Position numbers and translations under genes: made by a program
In this document: positions 35,540-43,513 of the stretch, one piece after another
Position numbering within the stretch: position 1 is the first letter of the stretch
Layout of the letters: every line of letters starts with the position of its first letter
The notes under the pieces: model-generated
Databases searched by the model: none
What the model was told of the DNA's origin: nothing
What the model saw: the letters and a program-made list of their open reading frames with translations, nothing else
NCBI GenBank assembly: GCA_036395835.1
Contig: DASWCW010000036.1
Location: 1-64,000, forward strand
Length of the DNA stretch: 64,000 nucleotides
DNA from: AP-16 sp036395835
Lineage (GTDB): Bacteria; Pseudomonadota; Alphaproteobacteria; Rhizobiales; Xanthobacteraceae
Direction of reading: 5' to 3'

Positions 35540-35780
35540 AATGGCACCGCGTTGATCAAGACCCACAACATGGAACGAGTTCTTACCGATATCGATTCCG
35601 ATCACGGCGATCGTCGTGCTGAAGTGCTGAGACATGGCGTGCTCCTTGACTTTGGCGCCCCTGGCAAGGTTCGCTCGCCGGTGGGGCAAAGCACGGCCGG
35701 ACCATCCCATTAGCGGAACCTCGGCGTGCCGAACCTCACTAGCGCTCAAGTTGGTGGCCGTCAGGTTGCTCGGCACTGCT
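35540..35780 (-). pseudogene. IS110-family transposase remnant (N-terminal fragment)
   Basis: From the ATG at 35635 the minus strand reads MSQHFSTTIAVIGIDIGKNS then FHVVGLDQRGAI, the conserved start of IS110-type DEDD transposases, including the first catalytic Asp in GIDIGKN. Homology ends after about 32 residues, where the family would continue for some 300 more. The bases upstream of the ATG to about 35780 probably belong to the same element end. This is a dead fragment at the left side of a lower-GC island. Confidence 0.75.
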
Positions 35781-35857
35781 GACTTTTATGCCAGAGCTAA
35801 GCTACACTGCCGCTCGTGTCCTGCAGGGTGTGAACCTAGGTTAGCCGTGGTGCCACG

Positions 35858-36934
35858 ATGCCAGTGCAACGCGACTCGGTTCAACTTGAAGAGCGCAAGT
35901 TTGAGCTCGACGCCGAGATTCGACGTCGCGACATGGCCATCAAGGAGGCCGAGGCCAAGCGGACCGGACTTTCCGCGGCTCAAGCTACAGTAGCTGGCGC
36001 GGCTATAGCTCTCGTTAGCGGCGTGGCTGGCGCATTGATTACTGCATGGTCGTCGCAAAGCATCGAAATCGGAAAATCACTGACTTCGCTACAAATCGAA
36101 GAACTTAAGGCGAAGGGCAATCTTGATCTTGAAAGGAGCAAACAGCTTGCCACTGAATCTCTTGAGCGTAAGAAGTTCGAGACGTCGCTAATCCTCGAGG
36201 CAATTAAGACTTCTTCCAGGGCCGATGCGATTAGGAACCTGAAGTTCTTCGTTGCCGCAGGATTTGTGAGCGACCCGGATGGGAAGATCGCTCGGCTGAG
36301 CGACGAAAGCCTTCCCTCGATTAGCACGCCTTCCCAAGAATCCGCTGGTCGAGCCTTGCGAGCGACAGGTAGTATCAATGTACGCTCCTCCACTGAAGGG
36401 GCCTTTGTCTGCACGGGCGTAGGTATCAGTCCGCAGCACGTAGTGACGGCCAGTTTCTGCATCACTGGTCCAAGCGGCAGAACGACCTCTGAGAGGAGCA
36501 TCGAATTCAAAACAGAGAAGAGCACTTTTCCGTTGCGAGTAATAAAGCTGGCAGATGAGTCAAAATTGGCGCTGCTGCAGGTCGATTCTGCTGCCCGACT
36601 AGACGCTTTTCTCGATCGGACGCGCGTCAGAGATCCTTTGCTTGGAGAGCGCGTGTACTTTGCATTGGCGCTCCCCGACCTCTCTGTTCAACTTCGAACA
36701 TGTGAAATCACCAAGAGCTTGGCAACCGACAACGACTTCGAAAACAACTGCTCAACCGGACCAGGTTCAGCCGGTGCTATAATAATCGCAGTGGCGGATG
36801 ACGCGTTGCTGGGAATCCACCACTCCAGGCGAACCTCGGGTGAAGGTGGTGTGGCAGCAAAGTTATCGAAAGCCCTAACATACTTAAGTCCTGATTTGCC
36901 CCCACTCGACGGCGCGCAGTTACGTCCTCCCTAG
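35858..36934 (+). CDS. Membrane-anchored trypsin-like protein, probably catalytically inactive
   Basis: A 358-residue protein. A charged helical N-terminus (residues 8-37) precedes a transmembrane helix (about 41-63), then a long helical, coiled-coil-like region (70-120) and RNLKFFVAAGFVSDPDGKI (127-145). Residues about 175-335 resemble a trypsin-like beta-barrel: HVVTASFC at 194-201 stands where HVLTAAHC is expected, ESKLALLQVD (234-243) where the catalytic Asp is expected, and GPGSAGA (301-307) around the nucleophile serine. Phe200 replaces the His and no Asp is seen, so only Ser304 remains. GC is clearly lower than in neighbouring genes and an IS110 fragment lies just upstream. Horizontal acquisition is likely; the function is unknown. 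Confidence 0.65.
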   Translation: MPVQRDSVQLEERKFELDAEIRRRDMAIKEAEAKRTGLSAAQATVAGAAIALVSGVAGALITAWSSQSIEIGKSLTSLQIEELKAKGNLDLERSKQLATESLERKKFETSLILEAIKTSSRADAIRNLKFFVAAGFVSDPDGKIARLSDESLPSISTPSQESAGRALRATGSINVRSSTEGAFVCTGVGISPQHVVTASFCITGPSGRTTSERSIEFKTEKSTFPLRVIKLADESKLALLQVDSAARLDAFLDRTRVRDPLLGERVYFALALPDLSVQLRTCEITKSLATDNDFENNCSTGPGSAGAIIIAVADDALLGIHHSRRTSGEGGVAAKLSKALTYLSPDLPPLDGAQLRPP

Positions 36935-37118
36935 TATTCCCTCAACTGATCGAGACTTGCCGGCAAGGTCCGCCTTTGGCACTTATGCGACCTTCCCCGA
37001 CGGCAGACGAAAGGCAGATATTGGCCCAAAACGGCGCATCGCTGGGCTTCTATCGATCCTCGCTCATGAGTTCAGGCCTTAGTCAATTGCTGCAGCGGAC
37101 CCGACGCAGAGACCGAAA
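36935..37118. other. Intergenic sequence at the right side of the low-GC island
   Basis: No gene is visible. Segments such as GTCCGCCTTTGGCACTTATG and GGCAGATATTGGCCCAAAAC look like decayed multicopy sequence, but the copies cannot be confirmed here. It marks the return from the low-GC island to normal composition at about 37119. Confidence 0.3.
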
Positions 37119-38141
37119 ATGAAGCTCGGCATCTACCTCAACTCGCAGCATCGCGAGCGCGACGATCCGGCCCGGCGGCTTGCCGAGACGCTGGAGCAGG
37201 CGCGGCTCGTCCGCACGCTCGGCTTCGATTCGATCTGGGCCGGCGAGCACCACCTCGTGCCGGGCTTCCACTATTTCCCGCAGCTGCCGCTGCTCGTGCG
37301 GATCGCGGCCGAGGCCGAAGGGCTCACGCTCGGCACTCACGTGACGCTGTTGCCGCTGCACAATCCGGTGGAGCTCGCGGAGGTCGGCGCCTTCCTCGAT
37401 CTCGTCACCGGCGGAAAATTCCTGCTCGGGGTCGGGCTCGGCTATCGGCCGGAAGAATTCGCCGCGTTCGGCGTGCCGATGGGCGAGCGGGTGAGCCGGC
37501 TGACCGAGGGTGTCGAGATCATCCGGCGGCTGTGGACCGAGGACCGCGTCACCCATCAGGGGCGGCACTGGCAATTCTCCGACGCCAGCATCCGGCCGCG
37601 CCCGCTGCAATCGCGCCCGCCGATCCTGATCGGCGCCCAGGCGGAGCCAGCGATCCAGCGCGCGGCGCGCATCGGCGACGGCTGGCTGCTCGTGCCGACG
37701 CCGACGATGGAAAAACTCTCCGAGCAGATGGCGCTCTACCGCTCCGCGCGGAGCGCCGCCAAGCTGCCAATGCAGGAGCACATCTGCCGTCTCTACGAGG
37801 TTGCGTGCGCGTCCGACGAGGAGACCGCGTTTCGCCGCGTCGCGCCGTATCTGCTCGAGAAATACGCATCCTATGCGGCGTGGGAGCTCGGGGGCGTCGC
37901 GGAGAAGCGCGACGGCGCGCCCGAGGAGCAATTGCGCCGCTTGGCGAAAGACCGCTTCGCGATCGGCACACTCGCGCAAGTCACGGACGCGCTCCTGGCA
38001 CAGCATCGCGCCGGCATCACGCAGGTCGCCATGCGGGTGAGCTGGCCGGGCATGGGCCAGGACGACATTCTGGCCTCGATCGAACTCATCGGCCGCAACG
38101 TGCTTCCCGAGGTCCGCCGCAGGACCTCCGCCGGCGGGTAG
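37119..38141 (+). CDS. LLM class flavin-dependent oxidoreductase
   Basis: A 340-residue luciferase-like monooxygenase. The N-terminal strand MKLGIYLNSQ, LGFDSIWAGEHH near residues 34-45, LGTHVTLLPLHNPVELAE, and FLLGVGLGYRPEEFAAFGV fit the F420/FMN TIM-barrel fold, and GAQAEPAIQRAARIGDGWL is the usual C-terminal motif. The flavin type and substrate cannot be assigned. It lies just right of the low-GC island and 96 bases upstream of a glutathione S-transferase gene on the same strand. Confidence 0.9.
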   Translation: MKLGIYLNSQHRERDDPARRLAETLEQARLVRTLGFDSIWAGEHHLVPGFHYFPQLPLLVRIAAEAEGLTLGTHVTLLPLHNPVELAEVGAFLDLVTGGKFLLGVGLGYRPEEFAAFGVPMGERVSRLTEGVEIIRRLWTEDRVTHQGRHWQFSDASIRPRPLQSRPPILIGAQAEPAIQRAARIGDGWLLVPTPTMEKLSEQMALYRSARSAAKLPMQEHICRLYEVACASDEETAFRRVAPYLLEKYASYAAWELGGVAEKRDGAPEEQLRRLAKDRFAIGTLAQVTDALLAQHRAGITQVAMRVSWPGMGQDDILASIELIGRNVLPEVRRRTSAGG

Positions 38142-38237
38142 CTCCCCCACGTCATTGCCGCAATTGGGGGCTAGAGCGCGCGGCCTCGATCAAGTCAAAC
38201 CCACCTCTACGAAGCCCCAACCCCGGAGAGTTCACCC

Positions 38238-38870
38238 ATGGCAGACCTCACGCTCTATCACGCCGCGCCGTCGCGCTCCTCGATCGTGCACTGGATGCTC
38301 GAGGAGGTCGGCGAGCCCTACGACATCCAACTCGTGAGCTTCAAGAAGGGCGAGAACCGCCGGCCCGACTACCTCGCCGTCAATCCGATGGGCAAGGTGC
38401 CGGCGCTGCGCCACCGCGACGTCGTCATCACCGAGGCGTCGGCGATCTGCGCGTATCTCGCCGACGAATTCCCGCGCGCCAAGCTCAACGTGCCGATCGG
38501 CAACCCGAAGCGCGGTGTCTACCTGAAATGGCTGTTCTTCGGTCCCAGCTGCGTCGAGCCGGCGATCTGGGAGCGCGCCTATCCGCGCAAGGAGGCGGCG
38601 CCGCGCGCGGCGCTCGGCTTCGGCGAGTTCGAAACGGTCATCGACGTGCTGGCCAAGGCGGCGGCCGCGGCGCGGCCCTATCTCATGGGCGAGCAATTCA
38701 CCGCCGCCGACGTGGTGATCGGCTCGGGGCTGCGCTGGGGCACGATCTTCAAGCTCATCCCGGAGCGGCCGGAGTTCGCCGCCTATCTCGCGCGGCTGAA
38801 CGAGCGCCCGGCATTGAAGCGGACGATGGCGAAAGACGCCGAGCTGCAGCAGAAGCAGGAAGCCGCATAG
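38238..38870 (+). CDS. Glutathione S-transferase family protein
   Basis: A 210-residue protein. The thioredoxin-like domain opens ADLTLYHAAPSRSSIVHWML, with Ser residues at the activating position, then NPMGKVPAL (cis-Pro) and ITEASAICAYLAD (the glutathione-binding Glu-Ala-Ser variant of ES). An all-helical C-terminal domain contains MGEQFTAADVVIGSGL. GGAGAG upstream of the ATG supports the start. It differs clearly from the transferase gene at the left end of the window. The substrate is unknown. Confidence 0.92.
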   Translation: MADLTLYHAAPSRSSIVHWMLEEVGEPYDIQLVSFKKGENRRPDYLAVNPMGKVPALRHRDVVITEASAICAYLADEFPRAKLNVPIGNPKRGVYLKWLFFGPSCVEPAIWERAYPRKEAAPRAALGFGEFETVIDVLAKAAAAARPYLMGEQFTAADVVIGSGLRWGTIFKLIPERPEFAAYLARLNERPALKRTMAKDAELQQKQEAA

Positions 38871-38877
38871 GCTCGAC

Positions 38878-38945
38878 CCCCCACCCGGCTCGGTACTTCG
38901 CACCTCGCCACCCTCCCCACCGCTTCGCGGGGGGAGGGAATCCCA
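38878..38945. repeat. Palindromic repeat, same family as the nrdJ insert
   Basis: CCCCCCACCCGGCTC and CCACCCTCCCCACCGCTTCG, followed by CGGGGGGAGGG, form the inverse of the arm seen at 54639-54680. It sits between the glutathione S-transferase and the amidase genes, which converge, and may serve as a hairpin terminator. Confidence 0.7.
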
Positions 38946-38949
38946 CAGG

Positions 38950-39822
38950 TCAAACGCCCGGGCGTCGCGGAAGTCGGACTGGCTTGCGCGGCGCCCGCTC
39001 CGCGCAGAACGCCTCGACCGCGCCGGTGACCGCCGCGGCGATCGCCGCCTGGCGCTCCGGAGATTCCAGCAGCAATTCCTCGTCGCGATTGACGATCGAG
39101 CCGGCCTCGAGCAGGACGGCGGGCATCCGGGTCTTCCGGAGCACGATCAGCTGGTCGTAGCGGTAAACTCCGGCCTCGGCGTCGACCAGCTTTCGCTGCC
39201 GGCTTCCCATGAATTTTTCCGTGTAATGCGGCGTGTACTGCAGGCCGCGCGCTTTGAGCTGATTGCCGAGAAGCCTGCCGAAGCGCAGGCTGCCCCTGGG
39301 ATCCCCATTGTCATTCGAGATGAAAATGGAATGGCCCTTGAAGCGGTCGCTGAAAGCGTGCTCGCGGCCGTCGTACTCCCATCTCTCCACGAAGGGATCC
39401 GGGACGCCGTCATGATGGATCGAAAGGAAGAGATCGGCCCCCAGGCTGTTCGCGCGCGCGGCGCGCTCGAGGAGCCCGCGAGGCGGCGGCGCGGCCGTGA
39501 TCAGCTCGACGGTCTTGCCGAATCCGGCAGCCACCAGCATCTGCTCGATCTGGTTCGCAAGGCGGAGGTTGAACATATATTCGGTCGCGCCGCGGGCACT
39601 CAGCACGCCGTGCCGTTCGACGGTGTGTCCCACGTCCACGATGACGCGGAATGCCGCGCGGTTGCAGCTCGAGCGGTCCGTTCGAACCGGGGAAGCGCCG
39701 GCGATCTCGCCCCATGCGGAATGCACGGCGCCGCGCCAAAGCAGGATCGACAAGGCGACGAGCGCCATTGTCGCGACGCACCGCGGACTGCGCATCAGCA
39801 TCCCCCGTTCGACCTTCCCCAT
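38950..39822 (-). CDS. N-acetylmuramoyl-L-alanine amidase (Amidase_3 type)
   Basis: A protein of up to 290 residues with a hydrophobic N-terminal signal (CVATMALVALSILLW). The Amidase_3 domain shows VIVDVGHTVERHG (first zinc His), EYMFNLRLANQI (zinc Glu), FLSIHHDGVPD (zinc His) and LLEAGSIVN with the catalytic Glu. It has no AMIN domain, unlike the amidase upstream of mrcA. HDG rather than HAD in the third motif hints at a different subfamily. ATGs at 39822, 39801 and 39795 are possible; the shorter ones place the signal peptide closer to the start. It probably cuts peptidoglycan stem peptides in the periplasm. Confidence 0.88.
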   Translation of the reverse strand: MGKVERGMLMRSPRCVATMALVALSILLWRGAVHSAWGEIAGASPVRTDRSSCNRAAFRVIVDVGHTVERHGVLSARGATEYMFNLRLANQIEQMLVAAGFGKTVELITAAPPPRGLLERAARANSLGADLFLSIHHDGVPDPFVERWEYDGREHAFSDRFKGHSIFISNDNGDPRGSLRFGRLLGNQLKARGLQYTPHYTEKFMGSRQRKLVDAEAGVYRYDQLIVLRKTRMPAVLLEAGSIVNRDEELLLESPERQAAIAAAVTGAVEAFCAERAPRKPVRLPRRPGV

Positions 39823-39909
39823 AGCGAGATCAGCTTCGCGCGTCTACGGCCTTCGCGTTCGCCAGATCAGATTCAATGACGTTCCGCTCTCGCAGGCCGG
39901 CATCGGCAA

Positions 39910-39976
39910 TGTAGGGTGGGCGCGGCGCGCGTGTGCGCCCCCCGCTTTCGCTGGCGCAAGTCTTGCCCATTCTACA
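39910..39976. repeat. Palindromic repeat TGTAGGGTGGGC type
   Basis: TGTAGGGTGGGC (39910-39921) pairs with GCCCATTCTACA (39965-39976) at 10 of 12 positions around a GC-rich centre. It abuts the stop codon of the DUF899 gene and probably forms a transcript-end hairpin. Confidence 0.65.
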
Positions 39977-40549
39977 TCAGCTCGCGTAGCGGAACTTCGG
40001 CTGCCAACCTGCGGCGCCTTCCGGAATGAGATCCAGCAGGTGCCAGACGCTGCAGAAATCGTCGCCGTGGGTGAAGGCGGTGTCCGCCACTCGCAGGATT
40101 TTGTCGCCCCTGCGCTTGAATACCGAGACGCCCGGCATCGCGCCGCCGTTGCGCACATAGCCCATATCGTCGGCGAACGTCGTGCCGTGGTGCGAGACCA
40201 TGGGGAACTTCCAGCCGCGGGAAGCGGCGAAGCTCTGCTGTTTGTCGGGCGGGTCGGGCGAGGACACGACGAAGGCGGCACGATCGCGCAAGTGCTCGAA
40301 TACGCCGTTGAAACCGTCGGCCCACATCGTGCAATTCGGGCACCCGGTGCCCATGTTGTGGATGACGAACAGCGTGTCCTTGTCGCCGAACAAGGCGGAG
40401 AGCCGAACCTTCCCCTGCGGGGTTGTGAGTTCGTAGTCGCGCACCTCCTCGGGCTCGATCGATGCCTGCGCGTTGCGCATTTTCTCGCGAATCTCGGTGA
40501 TCTGACGCCGATACTCGCTGAGCTGCCGGGTCGTTTGTCGATAGTTCAT
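39977..40549 (-). CDS. DUF899 family thioredoxin-like protein (second of pair)
   Basis: A 190-residue protein from the ATG at 40549. An N-terminal helix rich in Arg/Glu (YRQTTRQLSEYRRQITEIRE) leads into a thioredoxin-like fold with CPNC at 70-73 in MGTGCPNCTMWADGF, which is a CxxC pair in the redox position. The later GVSVFKRRGDKILRVADTAF and HLLDLIPEG are typical of DUF899. Its reaction is unknown; a thiol-dependent redox role is inferred. It is the last gene of the ArsR-DUF899-DUF899 operon and differs strongly from its neighbour in sequence, so this is not a recent duplication. Confidence 0.85.
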   Translation of the reverse strand: MNYRQTTRQLSEYRRQITEIREKMRNAQASIEPEEVRDYELTTPQGKVRLSALFGDKDTLFVIHNMGTGCPNCTMWADGFNGVFEHLRDRAAFVVSSPDPPDKQQSFAASRGWKFPMVSHHGTTFADDMGYVRNGGAMPGVSVFKRRGDKILRVADTAFTHGDDFCSVWHLLDLIPEGAAGWQPKFRYAS

Positions 40550-40572
40550 CCTTCTGCTCCGATGCTTGAAAT

Positions 40573-41283
40573 TCAGCTGCCGTAATTGTCGCGATGGCGC
40601 ACCCAGGCCTGCGGATTGGGTCCCTGGTCCGCCTCGTTGCGTCCCATCGGAACGAGATCCAGGTACTGATAGGCCACGTTCATCATGTCGAGACCGCGGC
40701 CGTAGCAGGAATAGGTGTGAAAGATCGCGCCGCTTGCGTCCCGGTAGAACACGCTGATGCCCGGCTGCTCCGGGACCGAGGATTTGGACCAGGCATAATT
40801 GTAAAAGATTTCGCCGTTCGCCAGCGCTTCCGGGGTGAACGACACGTGATAATCGAAATTGAAGTCGGTGTTTTCGGACGAGACCCACTTGAAGGTCCAG
40901 CCCATACGTTTGCGGAAGGCTTCGATCTTCGCCAACGGCGCCCGCGAGATTGCGATCAGCGTCACGTCGCGCGCCCCAAGATGCACGACGTTGCGCTCGA
41001 AATTGTCGGCCCAGAACGAGCAGCTCTTGCAACCGACGTCCCAGTCCGGGGCGAACATGAAATGATAGACGACAAGCTGGCTGCGGCCGGCGAACAGCTG
41101 CGCGAGCGTCTCGCTGCCTTGCGGGCCCTCGAAGCGATATTCCTTGGCGACGCGCACCCACGGCAGCTCGCGTCGCGCCTGGCTCAGCTCATCGCGCAGC
41201 CGCGTGAATTGCTTTTCCTTGGCGAGAAGCCGCTTGCGCGCCTCCAGCCAGTGTTCGGGCGTGACGACTTGATGCTCGTTCAT
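40573..41283 (-). CDS. DUF899 family thioredoxin-like protein (first of pair)
   Basis: A 236-residue protein. A long N-terminal helix (EARKRLLAKEKQFTRLRDEL) precedes the thioredoxin-like domain with WDVGCKSCSFWADNF (Cys85 and Cys88), ISRAPLAKIEAFRKRMGWTF, and the C-terminal DUF899 block FHTYSCYGRGLDMMNVAYQY. No signal peptide is present, so it is cytoplasmic. The ATG at 41283 lies two bases after the regulator stop codon, with the Shine-Dalgarno inside the regulator gene. Function is unknown; redox or detoxification is inferred from the fold and its regulator. Confidence 0.88.
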   Translation of the reverse strand: MNEHQVVTPEHWLEARKRLLAKEKQFTRLRDELSQARRELPWVRVAKEYRFEGPQGSETLAQLFAGRSQLVVYHFMFAPDWDVGCKSCSFWADNFERNVVHLGARDVTLIAISRAPLAKIEAFRKRMGWTFKWVSSENTDFNFDYHVSFTPEALANGEIFYNYAWSKSSVPEQPGISVFYRDASGAIFHTYSCYGRGLDMMNVAYQYLDLVPMGRNEADQGPNPQAWVRHRDNYGS

Positions 41284-41285
41284 GC

Positions 41286-41759
41286 TCACTTCTCCCGTTG
41301 CGATTTGACGGATCGGCTGCGTCTCCGGGGCAACGCCGGCTTGGCCGGCCTGCTTCGGCCCGCCTTGCGCGCGGTTGCGGATTTCTCGCGTTCGATCTCT
41401 TGCAGCGAGGCCGCCAGGAGATCGAACTGAGCCTGCCAGTATTTGCTGTAGCGGTTGAGCCAGACGGCCGCCCCGTAGATCGGCCCCGCGTCCAAACGGC
41501 AGCGGCTGATGCGGCCGGTGCGCTCCTGCGTCACCAATCCGGCGCGCACCAGGACCTGAATGTGGCGCGACACGGCTTGGAGCGAAATGTCGAAATGCGC
41601 GGCGGTCTCCGACACCAGCAGGTCCTGCCCGTCGAGCCGGTCGAGAATCTCGCGCCGCACCGGGTCCGAGAGCGCGGCAAACACCAAGCTCAGTGCGTGC
41701 TGCTCGTCGTCCCGGGACGGCGTCTGCCCGACCACGCGCAGATGCGACGGGTTTCCCAT
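41286..41759 (-). CDS. ArsR/SmtB-type winged-helix transcriptional regulator
   Basis: A 157-residue repressor-type protein. The core AALSDPVRREILDRLDGQDL, VSETAAHFDISLQAVSRHIQVLVRAGLV and TGRISRCRLD spans residues 27-95 and is a standard ArsR winged helix. The C-terminal tail is long and basic (RKAGRSRPAKPALPRRRSRS). No CxCxC metal-sensing motif is visible, so a metal sensor is unlikely. It is first in an operon with two DUF899 genes and has a symmetric operator candidate 14-58 bases upstream of its start, so it probably represses itself and the operon. Confidence 0.9.
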   Translation of the reverse strand: MGNPSHLRVVGQTPSRDDEQHALSLVFAALSDPVRREILDRLDGQDLLVSETAAHFDISLQAVSRHIQVLVRAGLVTQERTGRISRCRLDAGPIYGAAVWLNRYSKYWQAQFDLLAASLQEIEREKSATARKAGRSRPAKPALPRRRSRSVKSQREK

Positions 41760-41772
41760 GGAGCCAGCGCCT

Positions 41773-41817
41773 TATCATCAACCAGTCCGTTGATATTCAA
41801 CCGCACTGTTGATGATA
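41773..41817 (-). promoter_or_regulatory. Symmetric four-half-site operator candidate
   Basis: Four GTTGA/TCAAC half-sites lie at 41778-41782, 41789-41793, 41797-41801 and 41808-41812, mirrored exactly about base 41795. The outer pair extends to a perfect ten-base inverted repeat (TATCATCAAC at 41773-41782, GTTGATGATA at 41808-41817). It is just upstream of the ArsR-type gene, where an autorepressor of this family is expected to bind. Confidence 0.7.
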
Positions 41818-41948
41818 TGTCAAGCCCGCGTAGCGGGGTCCGCCGACGGCCGGATTTCGTGCCGCTCGCGCCGGGGACCGCCGAGTCTGGGTTTGGCCCA
41901 CTTCCCAGGTCGAGGACGCACACTACCGTAGCGGCCCACCCCTCGCCG

Positions 41949-43292
41949 TCAGGCCGGCTGATCGCGCGGCACGATCGATCGATCCGGCTCGCGGTGGTCG
42001 GCCGCGGCGCGGGCCGGATCGGCGAGGCGCACGTCCTGGATCGGCGAGGGAATCTCGATTCCCTCGCGCTTGAACGCGTCCCACAGCGCCAGCAGCACGA
42101 GCCCGCGCACGTTCGTTATCCCCGCGACCGGATCGTCGATCCAGAACCGGAGCATGAAATCCAGCGACTTCGAGCCGAACGCAACGAAATGGCAGACCGG
42201 CGCCGGCTCCGCCAGCACCCGCGGCGCCGCGGCCGCCGCCTCGACCGCGACCCGCCGCACCTGGTGCGGATCGCTCGCGACGTCGACCCCGAACGGCACG
42301 TCGAGGCGGATTTCTTCCTTGGTATAGGACCAGTTGATCACGCGTTGCGTGACGAGGTCCTCGTTCGGGATGAGCACCTCGCGCCCGTCGCGGGTGATGA
42401 CCGCGATGCAGCGGGTGTTCATCGCATTGACCCAGCCGTAGCTCTCGCCGACCGTGATGACGTCGCCGGGCTTGATCGACTTGTCCACCAGCAGGATGAT
42501 CCCGCTGACGAAATTCGACACGATCTTCTGCAGGCCGAACCCGACGCCGACGCCGAGCGCCCCGGTGAAGATCGCAAGCGCGGAGAGATCGATCCCGGTC
42601 GATCGCACCACGATCAGGATCGCCAGCGTCATGAGCGTGAGCCGGACCAGCTTTCCGATCAGGACCTGGAACGACGGCGTCAGATCCGACGCGCCGTGCA
42701 CGCGGCGCTCGAGAAAACCGCTCAGCGCGGAGGCCGCCCACACCGCCAGGATGAGCAGCAGGATGGTCTTGAGCACGAGCAGCGGCGTGACGCGCAAATT
42801 GCCGATGACGACGGCAACGGAATCGAGCGCATCCGCGGTCGGACCAAGCAGCCCGAGAATGCTCAACGCCGCGATGGTCCAGGCGGAGACGGCAAGGATA
42901 CGGAAGATCAGGCGGTTGCGGATGAGGCCGGCGATCACATGGATGGCGACCCACGCGGTGGCGAGCTTGCCCACGATCCCGAGCAGATAGCTGGCGGCCG
43001 GCAGGGTGAGCGCCAGCATCGCCACCTGGATGAGCGCCAATATCCCGACGAAGGCGATCACGCCCACATTGGCCGCGATCGCGCGCGCGAGGAGCCGCAG
43101 GAACGACGGCCAGCCCATGGTCAGCTCGACGAGATCGACGCGCCTGCGAACGAGCGCGGCGATCATCGCGGCGGCGGCAGCCGCGAGCAGGATCAGCGCC
43201 AGCTGGACGAGAAACGAGATCGAAGCGACCTCGGCGCCGATCGCGCGCGCCGCATCGCCGAGACCGCTGATGATCTGCTCCACATCATTCAT
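41949..43292 (-). CDS. MscS family mechanosensitive channel
   Basis: A 447-residue inner-membrane protein from the ATG at 43292, with GAGGAACC upstream. About five hydrophobic segments lie between residues 25 and 250. The pore-lining region reads LAIFTGALGVGVGFGLQKIVSNF, the characteristic Gly/Ala-rich MscS helix, followed by the beta domain GIILLVDKSIKPGDVITVGESYGWV and IPNEDLVTQRVINWS. Extra N-terminal helices make it larger than E. coli MscS. It would release solutes under hypo-osmotic shock. Confidence 0.92.
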   Translation of the reverse strand: MNDVEQIISGLGDAARAIGAEVASISFLVQLALILLAAAAAAMIAALVRRRVDLVELTMGWPSFLRLLARAIAANVGVIAFVGILALIQVAMLALTLPAASYLLGIVGKLATAWVAIHVIAGLIRNRLIFRILAVSAWTIAALSILGLLGPTADALDSVAVVIGNLRVTPLLVLKTILLLILAVWAASALSGFLERRVHGASDLTPSFQVLIGKLVRLTLMTLAILIVVRSTGIDLSALAIFTGALGVGVGFGLQKIVSNFVSGIILLVDKSIKPGDVITVGESYGWVNAMNTRCIAVITRDGREVLIPNEDLVTQRVINWSYTKEEIRLDVPFGVDVASDPHQVRRVAVEAAAAAPRVLAEPAPVCHFVAFGSKSLDFMLRFWIDDPVAGITNVRGLVLLALWDAFKREGIEIPSPIQDVRLADPARAAADHREPDRSIVPRDQPA

Positions 43293-43513
43293 TGCCGGTT
43301 CCTCGAGACGTGCTGCACCAGCACGCGTGGGCCTCGCACGAAGGCCCTGAAACCAAACATGAATCAACGCGCGGAATGCTCCCAGGGTTGCAGCCTGCAG
43401 GGTCCTTGTTCTCCTGTGTACTGGGCAAATCGTCAACGAATCCGGCGGTCGGTGCCCTTGACCGATGCCGATTTTGCCTGGCCTACGAATTGAGCGATCA
43501 TCTCGGCGAAACC

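Noticed and set aside
35540..35780. An active IS110-type insertion sequence.
   Set aside because: Only the first 32 or so residues of the transposase remain; the rest of the gene and the other end are missing.
41286..41759. A metal-sensing ArsR repressor for arsenic or similar.
   Set aside because: No cysteine-rich metal motif is visible, and no efflux or reductase genes accompany it.
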